NCBI GenBank assembly: GCA_019057795.1
Contig: JAHLWS010000034.1
Coordinates: 16,057 to 80,056 of the forward strand
Direction of reading: 5' to 3'
Length of the DNA stretch: 64,000 nucleotides
DNA from: Promethearchaeota archaeon
Lineage (GTDB): Archaea; Asgardarchaeota; Lokiarchaeia; Sigyniarchaeales; SOKP01
Of the stretch, positions 7,505-16,917 are shown one piece after another (the stretch's first letter is position 1; every line of letters begins with the position of its first letter). The notes under the pieces were generated by a model. It was not told where the DNA came from. It saw nothing but the letters and a program-made list of their open reading frames with translations, and did no database searches. The position numbers and the translations under genes are program-made.

Positions 7505-10500
7505 TTGAAGACTATGAAAAATTTTTGGAGAAAAATTAACTATCTATTAATTACGGTTTTAATAATTAACGCGATTATTAATCCTGTTCTTGGAATTGGA
7601 TCTGTAGGAAATATTAATCATAATAATATTCAAAAATTAGAGTTAGATTTCAGCGGATTAACGTATACTTCTTCAGATCAAGCAAATAATGAAAAATACG
7701 ATTCAATATTACCCTTTAATAAACAAAACGCGTTATTTGACGACTTATTGATAAAAGAATTAAATTTTATAAAATCATCTCAACAAAGTGATGCGACATT
7801 AATTAAGATTATAATCCTATTTAAAGATGGAATCTCAAAATCAGAAAGAATTAAATTAATCGATTCTGTTTTCGATGAGTATGAAATAATTAATAACTAT
7901 AATTTTATTCCAGGCGTTTACATGAAATGCGATCCAAAAGAATTAATTGCCAAAAAGGGTTTATTAGAAGTTAAATCCGCTTTAAAAAAGGTTTACAAGT
8001 CAAGATTTTATAGTTCACCCTCTTTTCAAGAGCAATTTCCAGAAACTAGTGCGTTAAGTAAAGATTCCTATCCAAATTGGTGGATACCTGCTGTGGGAGC
8101 AGATAATTTAGGTTACAACGGTAGTGGCGTAAAAGTTGCTGTGATTGATACTGGAATATACGAACACCCTGATTTAAACTTACTATTAAGCAGAAATTTT
8201 GTTTCTGAAGAAAATTCTTCTGAATACCAAGATTATGTGGGTCATGGAACTCACGTTGCAGGTATCATAGGGGGTGATGGTGGTAGTTCAGGCGGATTAT
8301 ACAGAGGTGTTGCTCCAGGTGTTTCTTTAATTAATGCAAAGGCTGGAGGCCTTTCGGGTTTAGAAGAAGGTGATATTATTAGCGCTATTGAATGGTCCGT
8401 TGACACCGCTAATGCAGATATTATTTCTATGAGTTTTGGCGATAATTATCCAATTGCGAGTGATATTTTGATATTAGCTCTAGCCAATGCTACAGAAAAC
8501 GGCGTAATGTGTGTTTCGTCAGCGGGAAATTCCGGACCAGATTATTTTTCTGGTGGTTCACCTGCTTCTGGCATAGATGTCATTTCGGTGGGGGCTTCAA
8601 ATAGAAATAACCATTTAGCATATTTTAGTAGTTGGGGACCATCATTATCTTATTTAAGTTATCCTGATATTGTTGCTCCGGGGGTAAATATTATCTCTAC
8701 CGAGGCGCCAGAATCGATTATATCCGATAGATATCGCTTTATTGGAGATTACTTCGATTTTTCGGGCGATGCAGATTACTTACCTTTAAGTGGGACAAGT
8801 ATGTCTTGCCCCGTTGTTGCTGGGGCTTTAGCAATTCTGAAACAAGCTTATTCTTCAATATCTCCTGAAACTGCGAGGATTGCCATATTGGAAGGTGCTC
8901 GAGATCTTTCCGATGTAGAAGATGTTGGATTTTTGAAATCTGGTTTTGGTTTAATTAATGTATCCGCTTCGCTTGACTATTTAAATTACTTAAATGCAAC
9001 TTATTCTAATATAAATGATGTATTAAAAATTGCTCCCAATGAATTGCCAGTACAACCGTACGATTTATTGAATTTCCCTGGAGATCGCCAATTATTTAAT
9101 TTAACCGTTATTTCAGGTATAGACAAAGATTACGACATCAATTATCCTAGTATTGTTGATGGAATTTCGTTGTTTATAGACAAATCTCAATTAACTTTTA
9201 GTGACGCTGGTGTGAATTTCATAGCGTTAGACATTGAAATAGAAAGAGATGCGGCGCCAGGGATAAGGACTTTTGAATTAAATATTACATCAGGAGTTAG
9301 GTTATACGATAAAATTAATGTTTCAATAGATGTTAGATTATCCGAGTATAGAGTTTTAATGGATTCTTACCACGGTTTGAATGATTATTTCCCAGAATTT
9401 TCTTTTTATCAGATGGATTTTTACGGTTGGATGAAAGATCTTTCAGATTTAAATATCTCTATCGATTACTTAGCGGAATTGTGGACTCCAAATTACAATT
9501 CCAGTTTAAATAATTCTATATTGACCGAAGAACGATTAGCTCAATACGACTTGGTGGTATTACAAAACCCTATCTTGCCCTATAATCCTCTAGAAATCCA
9601 TAATCTGAAAAGATATTTTGATAATGGAGGTAACATCTTGTTTTTAGGAACAAGATACCAAGATTTGTGTGTTGATAATATAAACGAGCTTTTTTCAGCA
9701 ATTAACTTAGGAATCCAAATTAACGAAGAGAATGTTGCCGATGAAAATTGGGTTGGACTTGGAGCAACAGTGGATACTCAAAGTATAACAGAATTTAACA
9801 ATTCTCAAATATTTCAAGATGTAAACAAGTTTATTTGGGACTATGGAAGTACTTTAACGGCTTCGGGGAATGCAGAAGCGATTGCTTCAGTAGATGGAAA
9901 AATAGTTGCTGTTGCAAACGATGGAAGATTATCCGGAAGAGGACGATTTGTAGCGTTTGGGGATCTACATTGGTCTGCCGAGTTGTACGAATCGCAAACC
10001 TATTATCAAGACCATTATAATTTAACAAAAAATCTAATGCGCTATTTCTTGGAAAAAGACGAAGTTTCTATAAATATTTTTCTCAATTATGAAAGGACGC
10101 CCACTTCTCAAGTAAATATTTCAATTTATGTGAAGGATCAAATTGGAGAAACGCCAGTTAGCTCAGCTACCCTAAATTCGTTTTTAAACGTATCAGTAGA
10201 AAACGATGCTTATTTTGAAACTGTAAATATGGTTTCAACGTCAGATGGTATCGCAATTAGCAATACTTTTTCTTTACTCAACCCAAGTAATAAACCATAT
10301 GTGATAAAAGTGAATCTAACAATTGGATCAAAGACTTACAATAAAACCTCCAAAATTCTTTATTACAACAGCTCAGAAGTTCCAAAGATATCTAGTTTAT
10401 TGGCCACTACTGACATCAAAAGAAATGGTGTTGATACATTAGATATCAAAGCCACGCTTGACGGAAATAATTATAATGCAACGGCTTATCTATCGATATA

Positions 10501-11470
10501 TCCTTCTACCTATTACACTGAAGAAGGAACAATCAATAAGACTTTTACTTTATCTAATTCACCATCAAGTCCAGAAAATTACTCTATTGACTACACCCCC
10601 ACATCTACGGATCCACCTGGTTATGCTATTTTTTACATTCTGCCTTATAATCCTAGTTCAAATTATTACAATCCACATTCGCTTAGATTAATTTCAATTA
10701 TAATAAATCACCCTCCTGAATTCATTGAAGAATCTTCTACAATATTAATTGATAACAATCAATTAGTATCGCTTGATGAGACTCATACGGAAGATAGCTT
10801 ACTAGTCATTAGTGTATCCCAAGGGAGTCAGCTTGACTTTATTATAAATCTCACTGACTCTGTGAGTTATGAGGATCAAGATAGCTCAAAAATGAGGGTG
10901 TCAGTAAACCTTTTTATCGCCTCAATTTCAGAGGATAATACAATTGTACCGATTAATTCAAAGAACTTTGTTCTTTCCGAATTAGAATATAAATCAGGTT
11001 CGAATACTCACTATGGAACTTTCGTAATTCCATATACTATGGAATTCTCCTCCATTACAGGAACTAAAGAGCTTTCAACTGCATCTCAATATGATAATGA
11101 TGCTCAAGATGGCTATTTAGCGATCCTATTGATCACGGCTTTTGATAGCGAAGGAGAGTCTGAAGTTTTCTTAATGGTTTTGTTGATTCAACCTTCAACA
11201 CCTTTTGAATTTATATTAGTACTAATTATTATCGGAGTTGTAGTAGTAGTTGGAATAATTGTTGTCGTCTCACTTTTAGTTAGAAAGAAGAAAAAATCTC
11301 GCATATCGACTCCTTTTGAAGGATATTACCACCAAGATTATGAAGATGTTCCTTCACAAGAAATATATGATTTTACTCAAAAGTCAGTATATTATTGTCC
11401 TTATTGTGGATTTCAATTAACTATCCCAAGAAACTTTTGCACAAATTGCGGTAAGAAACTTTTGCCCTAA
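7505..11470 (+). CDS. Membrane-anchored subtilisin-like serine protease with C-terminal zinc ribbon
   Basis: A 1321-aa product. It has an N-terminal signal sequence (about 12-30) and a propeptide-like region to about 185. The S8 peptidase domain carries the triad Asp215 (VIDTG), His247 (GHGTH) and Ser432 (GTSMSCP), with oxyanion Asn342 (SSAGNSG). Beta-rich extracellular domains follow (about 500-1220), then a transmembrane helix (about 1230-1255), a KKKK stop-transfer signal and a cytoplasmic zinc ribbon with Cys1298, 1301, 1312 and 1315. It should therefore be a cell-surface protease with its tail inside the cell. Mid-region residues 640-850 resemble a glutamine-amidotransferase/GATase-like fold that often follows S8 domains. 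The start is TTG 7505 or, more likely, ATG 7514. It converges with rpe. Confidence 0.85.
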   Translation: MKTMKNFWRKINYLLITVLIINAIINPVLGIGSVGNINHNNIQKLELDFSGLTYTSSDQANNEKYDSILPFNKQNALFDDLLIKELNFIKSSQQSDATLIKIIILFKDGISKSERIKLIDSVFDEYEIINNYNFIPGVYMKCDPKELIAKKGLLEVKSALKKVYKSRFYSSPSFQEQFPETSALSKDSYPNWWIPAVGADNLGYNGSGVKVAVIDTGIYEHPDLNLLLSRNFVSEENSSEYQDYVGHGTHVAGIIGGDGGSSGGLYRGVAPGVSLINAKAGGLSGLEEGDIISAIEWSVDTANADIISMSFGDNYPIASDILILALANATENGVMCVSSAGNSGPDYFSGGSPASGIDVISVGASNRNNHLAYFSSWGPSLSYLSYPDIVAPGVNIISTEAPESIISDRYRFIGDYFDFSGDADYLPLSGTSMSCPVVAGALAILKQAYSSISPETARIAILEGARDLSDVEDVGFLKSGFGLINVSASLDYLNYLNATYSNINDVLKIAPNELPVQPYDLLNFPGDRQLFNLTVISGIDKDYDINYPSIVDGISLFIDKSQLTFSDAGVNFIALDIEIERDAAPGIRTFELNITSGVRLYDKINVSIDVRLSEYRVLMDSYHGLNDYFPEFSFYQMDFYGWMKDLSDLNISIDYLAELWTPNYNSSLNNSILTEERLAQYDLVVLQNPILPYNPLEIHNLKRYFDNGGNILFLGTRYQDLCVDNINELFSAINLGIQINEENVADENWVGLGATVDTQSITEFNNSQIFQDVNKFIWDYGSTLTASGNAEAIASVDGKIVAVANDGRLSGRGRFVAFGDLHWSAELYESQTYYQDHYNLTKNLMRYFLEKDEVSINIFLNYERTPTSQVNISIYVKDQIGETPVSSATLNSFLNVSVENDAYFETVNMVSTSDGIAISNTFSLLNPSNKPYVIKVNLTIGSKTYNKTSKILYYNSSEVPKISSLLATTDIKRNGVDTLDIKATLDGNNYNATAYLSIYPSTYYTEEGTINKTFTLSNSPSSPENYSIDYTPTSTDPPGYAIFYILPYNPSSNYYNPHSLRLISIIINHPPEFIEESSTILIDNNQLVSLDETHTEDSLLVISVSQGSQLDFIINLTDSVSYEDQDSSKMRVSVNLFIASISEDNTIVPINSKNFVLSELEYKSGSNTHYGTFVIPYTMEFSSITGTKELSTASQYDNDAQDGYLAILLITAFDSEGESEVFLMVLLIQPSTPFEFILVLIIIGVVVVVGIIVVVSLLVRKKKKSRISTPFEGYYHQDYEDVPSQEIYDFTQKSVYYCPYCGFQLTIPRNFCTNCGKKLLP

Positions 11471-11480
11471 TTGCGGTAAG
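11431..11480 (+). repeat. 25-bp tandem duplication at the 3' end of the subtilase gene
   Basis: Bases 11431-11455 and 11456-11480 match at 23 of 25 positions. The first copy encodes the last zinc knuckle (NFCTNCGK). The second copy would encode NFCPNCGK, but a 25-bp period shifts it out of frame, and the stop codon falls inside it. The duplication therefore defines the present C-terminus of the protease. Confidence 0.8.
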
Positions 11481-11487
11481 AATTTTT

Positions 11488-12138
11488 TTACTCTTTATTG
11501 TTGTTCAAGTTTTGGAGATCGGAATACTTCAACAAATCAATAACCCGATTGGGGTCCTTTGCATTTAAAATAGTACTTGTGCTGCTTAAAATATCGACAT
11601 TTAACTGGTTAGCGTTTATAAGATTTATCCCTCCATCTATATCAATAATAAAAGCATACTTTTTCTTAAGTTTAGCTAATTTTTCTACCTTTTCGATTGA
11701 ATGTGGAATGAATTTTTGACCAGACCTACCTGGATAAACTGACATCACTAAAACTAAGTCAACTAAATCCAAGTAAGGCGTTATTTCTGCAATTCTTGTA
11801 TCTGGATCGATTGCTAAGCCCACTCTTTTCTTCCTATTCTTCAGTTCATTTATTAGCGCTTTCTTATCTCCCGTTATTTCGTAATGAAAAGTAAAGATAT
11901 GAACATAATCAATAATTTTATCAATGTAATCAAAGGGATTGCTTACCATCAAATGGGCGATGATAGGAATATCATATCTCTCATTTAATATTCTAAATAA
12001 GTCCAAATCAAGGTTTATTACAGGTGTAAACTTTCCATCTGCAACATCAATATGTATGTAATCAAGCCCTACTAATCCCTCAAGAGGATCAAGATTAAAA
12101 TTTAGGTTTGCGTGAACAGCAACAGCAATCTTTTTCAT
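11488..12138 (-). CDS. rpe: Ribulose-phosphate 3-epimerase
   Basis: The 216-aa protein has the TIM-barrel landmarks of the family: HIDVADG (normally HxDxMDG), AHLMV, FHYE, the phosphate loop [12 protein letters not shown], and DIDGGI. The enzyme interconverts D-ribulose 5-phosphate and D-xylulose 5-phosphate in the cytoplasm. It is the last gene of a minus-strand cluster purE-rpiA-rpe, only 9 bases downstream of rpiA, so cotranscription is very likely. Together with rpiA it supports the non-oxidative pentose phosphate route that supplies ribose for nucleotides, which fits the purE neighbour. Met of VADG replaced by Ala in the metal/substrate loop is a small deviation. Confidence 0.88.
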   Translation of the reverse strand: MKKIAVAVHANLNFNLDPLEGLVGLDYIHIDVADGKFTPVINLDLDLFRILNERYDIPIIAHLMVSNPFDYIDKIIDYVHIFTFHYEITGDKKALINELKNRKKRVGLAIDPDTRIAEITPYLDLVDLVLVMSVYPGRSGQKFIPHSIEKVEKLAKLKKKYAFIIDIDGGINLINANQLNVDILSSTSTILNAKDPNRVIDLLKYSDLQNLNNNKE

Positions 12139-12147
12139 CGTATTTAA

Positions 12148-12849
12148 TTATAAAACAATAACTTTTCCATCTTTTTGTCCTATATACGCTTTAGATGTCA
12201 TTCCTATGAAAAATCCTGTATCGACAACACCAGGAATTTTTAATAACTTGTCGTTCATATCTGAGGGGCTTTCAATTAAACCGAAATCAACATCGATAAT
12301 AAAATTACCATTATCGGTAACTAAAGGACCTGCTTTTGCTTGGGCCATCCTTAGTTTCGGTGTACCTCCTAATTTTTCTAACTTTTTCAAAATTGGAACA
12401 TATCCAAAAGGAATGACTTCGATTGGTACTCCCTTGTTCCAATTCTCTCCTAATTTTTCTGACTTTTTACGATAATCTGCGATAATTACTAACTTTTTTG
12501 ATGAATTAGCAACAATTTTCTCTTGAACTAAACACCCCCCACCTCCCTTAATTAAATTTAATTCTTTATCAATTTCATCGGCACCATCAATATCTAAGTC
12601 AATTTCAGGGTACTGATCTAAAGTAACGAGAGTAAGTCCATTTTCTACTATTAATTGACGAGACTGAAACGATGTCGGGATGCACTTCAAGTTCAAATCC
12701 TCTGCTTTATTGATCTCCGCTATTCTCTTGATGGCGTATACAACTGTGGAGCCACTTCCAATTCCCAAAATCATGCCTTTTTTGACATTTTCCTCGACTG
12801 CTTTAAACGCAGCGTTTTTTTTGCCTATTTCAATTAGATCTTCACTCAT
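12148..12849 (-). CDS. rpiA: Ribose-5-phosphate isomerase A
   Basis: Motifs GIGSGSTVVYAI, PTSFQS, DLDIDGADEID with catalytic acids, and LIKGGGGCLVQEK identify RpiA, which interconverts ribose 5-phosphate and ribulose 5-phosphate. Length (233 aa) is typical. The frame is open from a GTG at 12861, but ATG at 12849 is preferred. GGTGA lies immediately upstream at ideal spacing and the GTG is part of that ribosome binding site, and MSEDL is the expected family N-terminus. It lies between purE and rpe, with the tight spacing of an operon. Confidence 0.92.
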   Translation of the reverse strand: MSEDLIEIGKKNAAFKAVEENVKKGMILGIGSGSTVVYAIKRIAEINKAEDLNLKCIPTSFQSRQLIVENGLTLVTLDQYPEIDLDIDGADEIDKELNLIKGGGGCLVQEKIVANSSKKLVIIADYRKKSEKLGENWNKGVPIEVIPFGYVPILKKLEKLGGTPKLRMAQAKAGPLVTDNGNFIIDVDFGLIESPSDMNDKLLKIPGVVDTGFFIGMTSKAYIGQKDGKVIVL

Positions 12850-12863
12850 AAGTTTCACCAAGA

Positions 12864-13286
12864 TTATTTTTTTAACAAATTAAGAATTCTGATCGCCAAA
12901 TAAGCAGCATTCTCGCCCCTATCTATTCCTACGCAAGCAACAGGAATCCTGGGGGGCATTTGTACGATAGACAATAACGCATCTAATCCACTTAATTTGG
13001 TACTAACGGGTACACCAATAACTGGCTTGTTAGTTTTAGATGCAATTACACCTGGTAAAGCCGCTGACAATCCAGCGACAGCAATATATACTAAGGATTG
13101 ACACGATTTTAAATAATCGTCTAATTTGTCTGGATCTCGGTGAGCAGATATAATTTGAAGTTCGTAAGTTATTTTGTTTTCTTTTAAAACATTCTCTGCT
13201 TTTTCATACACTTCTTTATCTGAAGTACTACCCGCTATTATTGAGACCAAAGTCATTTTACTTTTATCTATGTTCGTGTCTGGCAT
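12864..13286 (-). CDS. purE: N5-carboxyaminoimidazole ribonucleotide mutase (PurE)
   Basis: The 140-aa protein contains [31 protein letters not shown] and PVIGVPVS, the conserved loops of PurE, which carboxylates aminoimidazole ribonucleotide in purine synthesis. SAHR carries the catalytic His. It starts at ATG 13286 with AGGAG upstream and opens the purE-rpiA-rpe operon. Class I and class II cannot be told apart with certainty here, and no purK is next to it. Confidence 0.9.
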   Translation of the reverse strand: MPDTNIDKSKMTLVSIIAGSTSDKEVYEKAENVLKENKITYELQIISAHRDPDKLDDYLKSCQSLVYIAVAGLSAALPGVIASKTNKPVIGVPVSTKLSGLDALLSIVQMPPRIPVACVGIDRGENAAYLAIRILNLLKK

Positions 13287-13498
13287 ATTTAATCTAAATC
13301 TCCTAAAAATAAAAATAATACTAATAAAATCTTAATAATTTTTTGGATAAATTATCAAAAAGAAACATTTCATTGTTAAGGTTCAAAAACAATTTTATCG
13401 AAAACTTTAATATATTTTTAAATATTTTCATAAATGAATATCAAAAATTTATTGAAAATCAAGTAGTAAAAAATATTATAAATACGAGTGATATAAAA

Positions 13499-14836
13499 AT
13501 GGAATTAAATGAAGTATGGTTAGTAGATTACGCGCGAACTGCATTTTCACGATCAAGACCCGCTCAACCAGAAAGAGATGTATTCGGGGAAATTAAAGGA
13601 GATGAGCTTCTTATACTCTTACTGAAAAACATGTTTGAAAATAGATTAGCAGACAAAAGCATTGAAAAGAAGGATATAGATGAATTTACGATTGGATGTT
13701 CTTTTGGGGTAGGAGAACACTGGACTTATGGAGGTAAACTTCCTACTTATTATGTAGGTATGGATAAAAGAACATCTTGTGTATTTTTAGATAAGGCATG
13801 TGGATCAGCAGCAGCAGGGTTTAACTTAGGATTTATGGAAATTGCAATGGGTTATAGTAAATGTGTTTTATCAACAGGTATAGAACATCTCACGCGAGTC
13901 CCTATGGGCATAACAAACCAATGGATTAAGCCCAACCTCGCAATTGCTAGTAAAGACTCACCTTTCTATATGCCAGAATATGCACGAAAAGGTAAATACG
14001 ATGTACTTGTATCAACAGATATGTTAGCTACGGCACAAAAATTATTCGAAGAGGAAATCCCGAAATTTACAAAGGAAGATATGGATAAATTTGGAGTAAG
14101 AGCACATAATTTAACTATTAAAAGCCAAGAAGAAAAATGGTTCACGTCAGGTGTTAATGGAGGAGAGATTATTCCAATTGAAGGCCATGTAGAGGGAAAT
14201 ACTGAGGAACCAATGATGGTTGATAGAGACATGGCAGCAAGAAAATCAACTCTTGAATCTGTTGCAAAGTTAAGGTCTGTTTCCAAGCCTTTCTACATTA
14301 AAAAAACAGCATCCGGGCAAGAACTTGGTCGAAAAGGCTATATGGAATATGTAGGTAGTAAGGATGGTGTAATCACTGCAGGGAATGCTTCTCCTTTAAA
14401 TGCGGGAGCTACAGCATGTGTCATGATGAATGCTAAAGAGGCTCAAAAAAGAGGTATTAATCCTTTAGCTAAAGTTGTTTCTATTGGATTTGCAGGTGTA
14501 GATCCTACAGTAATGGGACGAGGACCTGTTCCTGCCTCAAAAATGGCGCTAGAACATGCTGGATTAACCGCTGATGATATAGATTTTTGGGAGATAAACG
14601 AAGCTTTTTGTATAGTGGCATTAAATTGCATGGATAAACTTGGTATTCCTGAAGAAAAAGTAAATATTAAAGGAGGCTCTACTGCAATTGGTCATCCATT
14701 GGGTGCTACAATGTGCCGCTTAATCGGTACTGTATCTCGCATACTAAAAGATAAAAACGCAAAATATGGAATAGCTAACGCGTGTTGTGGTGGCGGTCAA
14801 GGAGTAGCAGTTTTATTGGAAAATATTGATAAATAA
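13499..14836 (+). CDS. Thiolase family protein (acetyl-CoA acetyltransferase type), copy 1
   Basis: Although the frame is open from a TTG at 13343, the protein must start at ATG 13499. There MELNEVWLVDYARTAF matches both its neighbour and the thiolase N-terminus, and GAGTGA lies upstream. The 445-aa product has nucleophile Cys101 (KACGSAAAG), NEAFC in place of the usual NEAFA, the GGSTAIGHPLGA loop with catalytic His, and ANACCGGGQG with the second catalytic Cys. Thiolases condense two acyl-CoAs or cleave 3-ketoacyl-CoA. It is followed after 106 bases by a close paralogue. The product may feed archaeal lipid precursors or fatty-acid breakdown; no HMG-CoA synthase is nearby. Confidence 0.88.
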   Translation: MELNEVWLVDYARTAFSRSRPAQPERDVFGEIKGDELLILLLKNMFENRLADKSIEKKDIDEFTIGCSFGVGEHWTYGGKLPTYYVGMDKRTSCVFLDKACGSAAAGFNLGFMEIAMGYSKCVLSTGIEHLTRVPMGITNQWIKPNLAIASKDSPFYMPEYARKGKYDVLVSTDMLATAQKLFEEEIPKFTKEDMDKFGVRAHNLTIKSQEEKWFTSGVNGGEIIPIEGHVEGNTEEPMMVDRDMAARKSTLESVAKLRSVSKPFYIKKTASGQELGRKGYMEYVGSKDGVITAGNASPLNAGATACVMMNAKEAQKRGINPLAKVVSIGFAGVDPTVMGRGPVPASKMALEHAGLTADDIDFWEINEAFCIVALNCMDKLGIPEEKVNIKGGSTAIGHPLGATMCRLIGTVSRILKDKNAKYGIANACCGGGQGVAVLLENIDK

Positions 14837-14942
14837 TCAAATTTTATTTTTAACGCAACTTATATTTTTTTTATTTTATTTAAATTAATATCAATTGAAC
14901 TTAATATAAAAATAATCTTAAAAATTTGAGGGAATTATAAAT

Positions 14943-16226
14943 ATGGAATTAAAAGAAGTATGGTTAATTGATTACGCGCGTACAGCGTTTTCGCGATCTA
15001 GACCTAAACAACCAGAAAGAGATGTATTTGGCGAAATTAGAGGCGACGAACTTCTTGCTAAATTGTTAATGAAATTTTTCGATGGAAAATTAGCGGATAA
15101 AGGAATCGAAAAGAAGGACATAGACGAGTTTACGGTTGGATCTGCCATGGGCGTCTGGGAGAATTGGGCTTATGGAGGTAGACTTCCAATGTTCTTAGCA
15201 GACTTTCCTTACGAAGTACCTGCTATGTTTGTAGATAGACAATGTGGATCAGCTGGTAGTGGAATGCATATTGGAATTATGGAGATTATGACGGGATATA
15301 GTAAAATTTGCATGGCTACAGGCGTTGAACACATGACTCGGGTCGATATGCAAAACAATCACATTCGCCCAAATCTGAAAATGATTAATAAAAAGAGTGA
15401 ATGGTATAGACCTAAATATGATTTAATGACAACAATTAACATGTTACAAACAGCTCAGAAATTATACGAACAAGAGGTGCCTGCTTTCACTAAAGAAGAT
15501 TTGGATAAATTCGGAGTGAGAGCTCATAATTTAACGATTAAAAATCAAGAAGCAGGTTGGTTTAAAGGAGAGATTATCCCAATTGAAGGCCATGTTGGTG
15601 GTAATGTAGAAGAACCATTAATGGTAGATAAAGATATGGCCGCGAGAAAATCAACTTTAGAAAGTGTTGCAGGATTGCGAAGGTTATCAAAACCATTTTT
15701 CCTAGAGAAAAATGGAGGCAGAGCGGGCTATAAAGAGAGAGAAGGAACTTCTGAAGGAGTAATAACTGCTGGGAACTCTTCACCTCTGAATGCTGGGGCT
15801 ACAGCTTGCATTGTAATGTCTGCTGAGGAAGCTAAAAAGCGAGGACTTGAACCGATGGCTAAGATAGTTTCACTTGGATGGGCAGGAGTAGATCCTAGCG
15901 TCATGGGTCGTGGTCCTGTTCCTGCAACGGAGATGGCCTTAAAGAGCGCTGGATTAACTGCTGATGATATCGATTACTGGGAAATTAACGAAGCTTTCTG
16001 CATTGTTGCTTTAAATTGTATGAAACATTTTAATATTCCTGAAGAAAAGGTAAATGTCATGGGTGGTTCTACCGCAATTGGTCATCCGCTAGGCTCTACG
16101 ATGGTAAGATTACCAGGAACTCTAGCTCGCATCCTAAAAGATAAAAAGGCTAAGTACGGCGTTGCAAACGCGTGCGTAGGTGGCGGACAAGGCGTTGCTA
16201 CGTTAATTGAAAACCTCGATGCCTAA
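14943..16226 (+). CDS. Thiolase family protein, tandem paralogue (copy 2)
   Basis: The 427-aa product is clearly homologous to the previous gene over its whole length, differing mainly in the substrate-side loops (residues 67-95 and 145-165) and a short indel near residue 255. The catalytic groups are preserved: Cys101 (RQCGSAGSG), the NEAFC loop, GHPLGS and CVGGGQG. ATG 14943 is preceded by GAGGGA. The arrangement is a tandem duplication with divergence in the acyl-binding region. This suggests the two enzymes act on different acyl-CoAs or form a hetero-oligomer. Confidence 0.88.
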   Translation: MELKEVWLIDYARTAFSRSRPKQPERDVFGEIRGDELLAKLLMKFFDGKLADKGIEKKDIDEFTVGSAMGVWENWAYGGRLPMFLADFPYEVPAMFVDRQCGSAGSGMHIGIMEIMTGYSKICMATGVEHMTRVDMQNNHIRPNLKMINKKSEWYRPKYDLMTTINMLQTAQKLYEQEVPAFTKEDLDKFGVRAHNLTIKNQEAGWFKGEIIPIEGHVGGNVEEPLMVDKDMAARKSTLESVAGLRRLSKPFFLEKNGGRAGYKEREGTSEGVITAGNSSPLNAGATACIVMSAEEAKKRGLEPMAKIVSLGWAGVDPSVMGRGPVPATEMALKSAGLTADDIDYWEINEAFCIVALNCMKHFNIPEEKVNVMGGSTAIGHPLGSTMVRLPGTLARILKDKKAKYGVANACVGGGQGVATLIENLDA

Positions 16227-16425
16227 TTAAATTCTATTTTAGGTAAATTTTTCTTTTTTTTATTTTCTTACAAAATTTAGGCTTTAAATTTATTTCTCTT
16301 CTTAAAATCATATTTTAAGAATATTCTAGAAATATTTAAATATTAAACAATAACAATAACATTTAGTCTTATTATAAATTCTACAAAAAATTTCGTAACA
16401 ATAAATTTTGTAAAGGTGAATTAAA

Positions 16426-16632
16426 ATTACTGTATATAAAAGTATTCAGCTAGTTGCCACGAGCGATAAGAATTGGGCAGACGCGGTTAAGGTTGCTTAT
16501 ACTGAAGCAAAGAAGTCCCTTCGTGGTATTCGAAATATCCAAATTATCGAATCTGATGTTAAGGTTAAAGAAGATCAAGATAAATTGATTTATCGGGTTC
16601 GAGTGCAAATTAATTTCCAAATCGAAAGATAA
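16426..16632 (+). CDS. Dodecin (flavin-binding), starting at ATT
   Basis: The 68-aa product reads TVYKSIQLVATSDKNWADAV, then a helix, then KSLRGIRNIQ and a strand ending VRVQINFQIE. This is the beta-alpha-beta-beta fold of dodecins, dodecameric flavin-storage proteins; the Trp of KNWADA is the residue that stacks on flavin. There is no ATG, GTG or TTG before it. The frame closes at a TGA at 16417, and only ATT codons at 16420 and 16426 precede TVYK. AAAGGTGA at 16412-16419 is a strong Shine-Dalgarno 6 bases from ATT 16426, so that ATT is taken as start. A T13 tract follows. Confidence 0.85.
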   Translation: MTVYKSIQLVATSDKNWADAVKVAYTEAKKSLRGIRNIQIIESDVKVKEDQDKLIYRVRVQINFQIER

Positions 16633-16642
16633 GATAATAAAA

Positions 16643-16655
16643 TTTTTTTTTTTTT
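16643..16655 (+). terminator. Oligo-T terminator after dodecin
   Basis: Thirteen consecutive T residues begin 10 bases after the dodecin stop. Archaeal RNA polymerase terminates at such T-tracts without a hairpin. Confidence 0.6.
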
Positions 16656-16767
16656 AATTTAACAACATATCTCAAATATATTTTTTTATAAAATAAAATT
16701 TTAAAAAGGTAAATAGTTTAGATTTTCATACTAACTTAATTTAAATGTATTAAGATTGGTTATAGTT

Positions 16768-16872
16768 ATGGAAGAGTTAATAGAAACTTATGGATGGTAT
16801 ATTATTGCGGGGATAATTACCTTAGTTGTGTTAATCACATGTTGCAAAATCAATAGAAAACTTCTAAAATAA
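16768..16872 (+). CDS. Single-span membrane microprotein, 34 aa
   Basis: ATG 16768 opens a 34-codon frame: an acidic N-terminus (MEELIE), a hydrophobic helix of about 17 residues with paired cysteines (LITCCK) and a basic tail (INRKLLK). The layout predicts one membrane helix with its C-terminus inside. The AT-rich surroundings do not otherwise give coherent hydrophobic peptides, but no homologue is recognised and no clear ribosome binding site is seen. Confidence 0.35.
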   Translation: MEELIETYGWYIIAGIITLVVLITCCKINRKLLK

Positions 16873-16917
16873 TAGTCGCTAATAATTCGGGCGTAGTATT
16901 CGTTTAGCGCTGTTTAA

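Noticed and set aside
7284..7508. Plus-strand ORF of 74 codons overlapping the tRNA
   Set aside because: It runs antisense through the tRNA-Ala gene and its intron and has no protein-like character afterwards.
13343..13498. N-terminal extension of the first thiolase from a TTG
   Set aside because: The 52 extra residues are AT-rich filler without similarity to the tandem copy, and ATG 13499 has a ribosome binding site.
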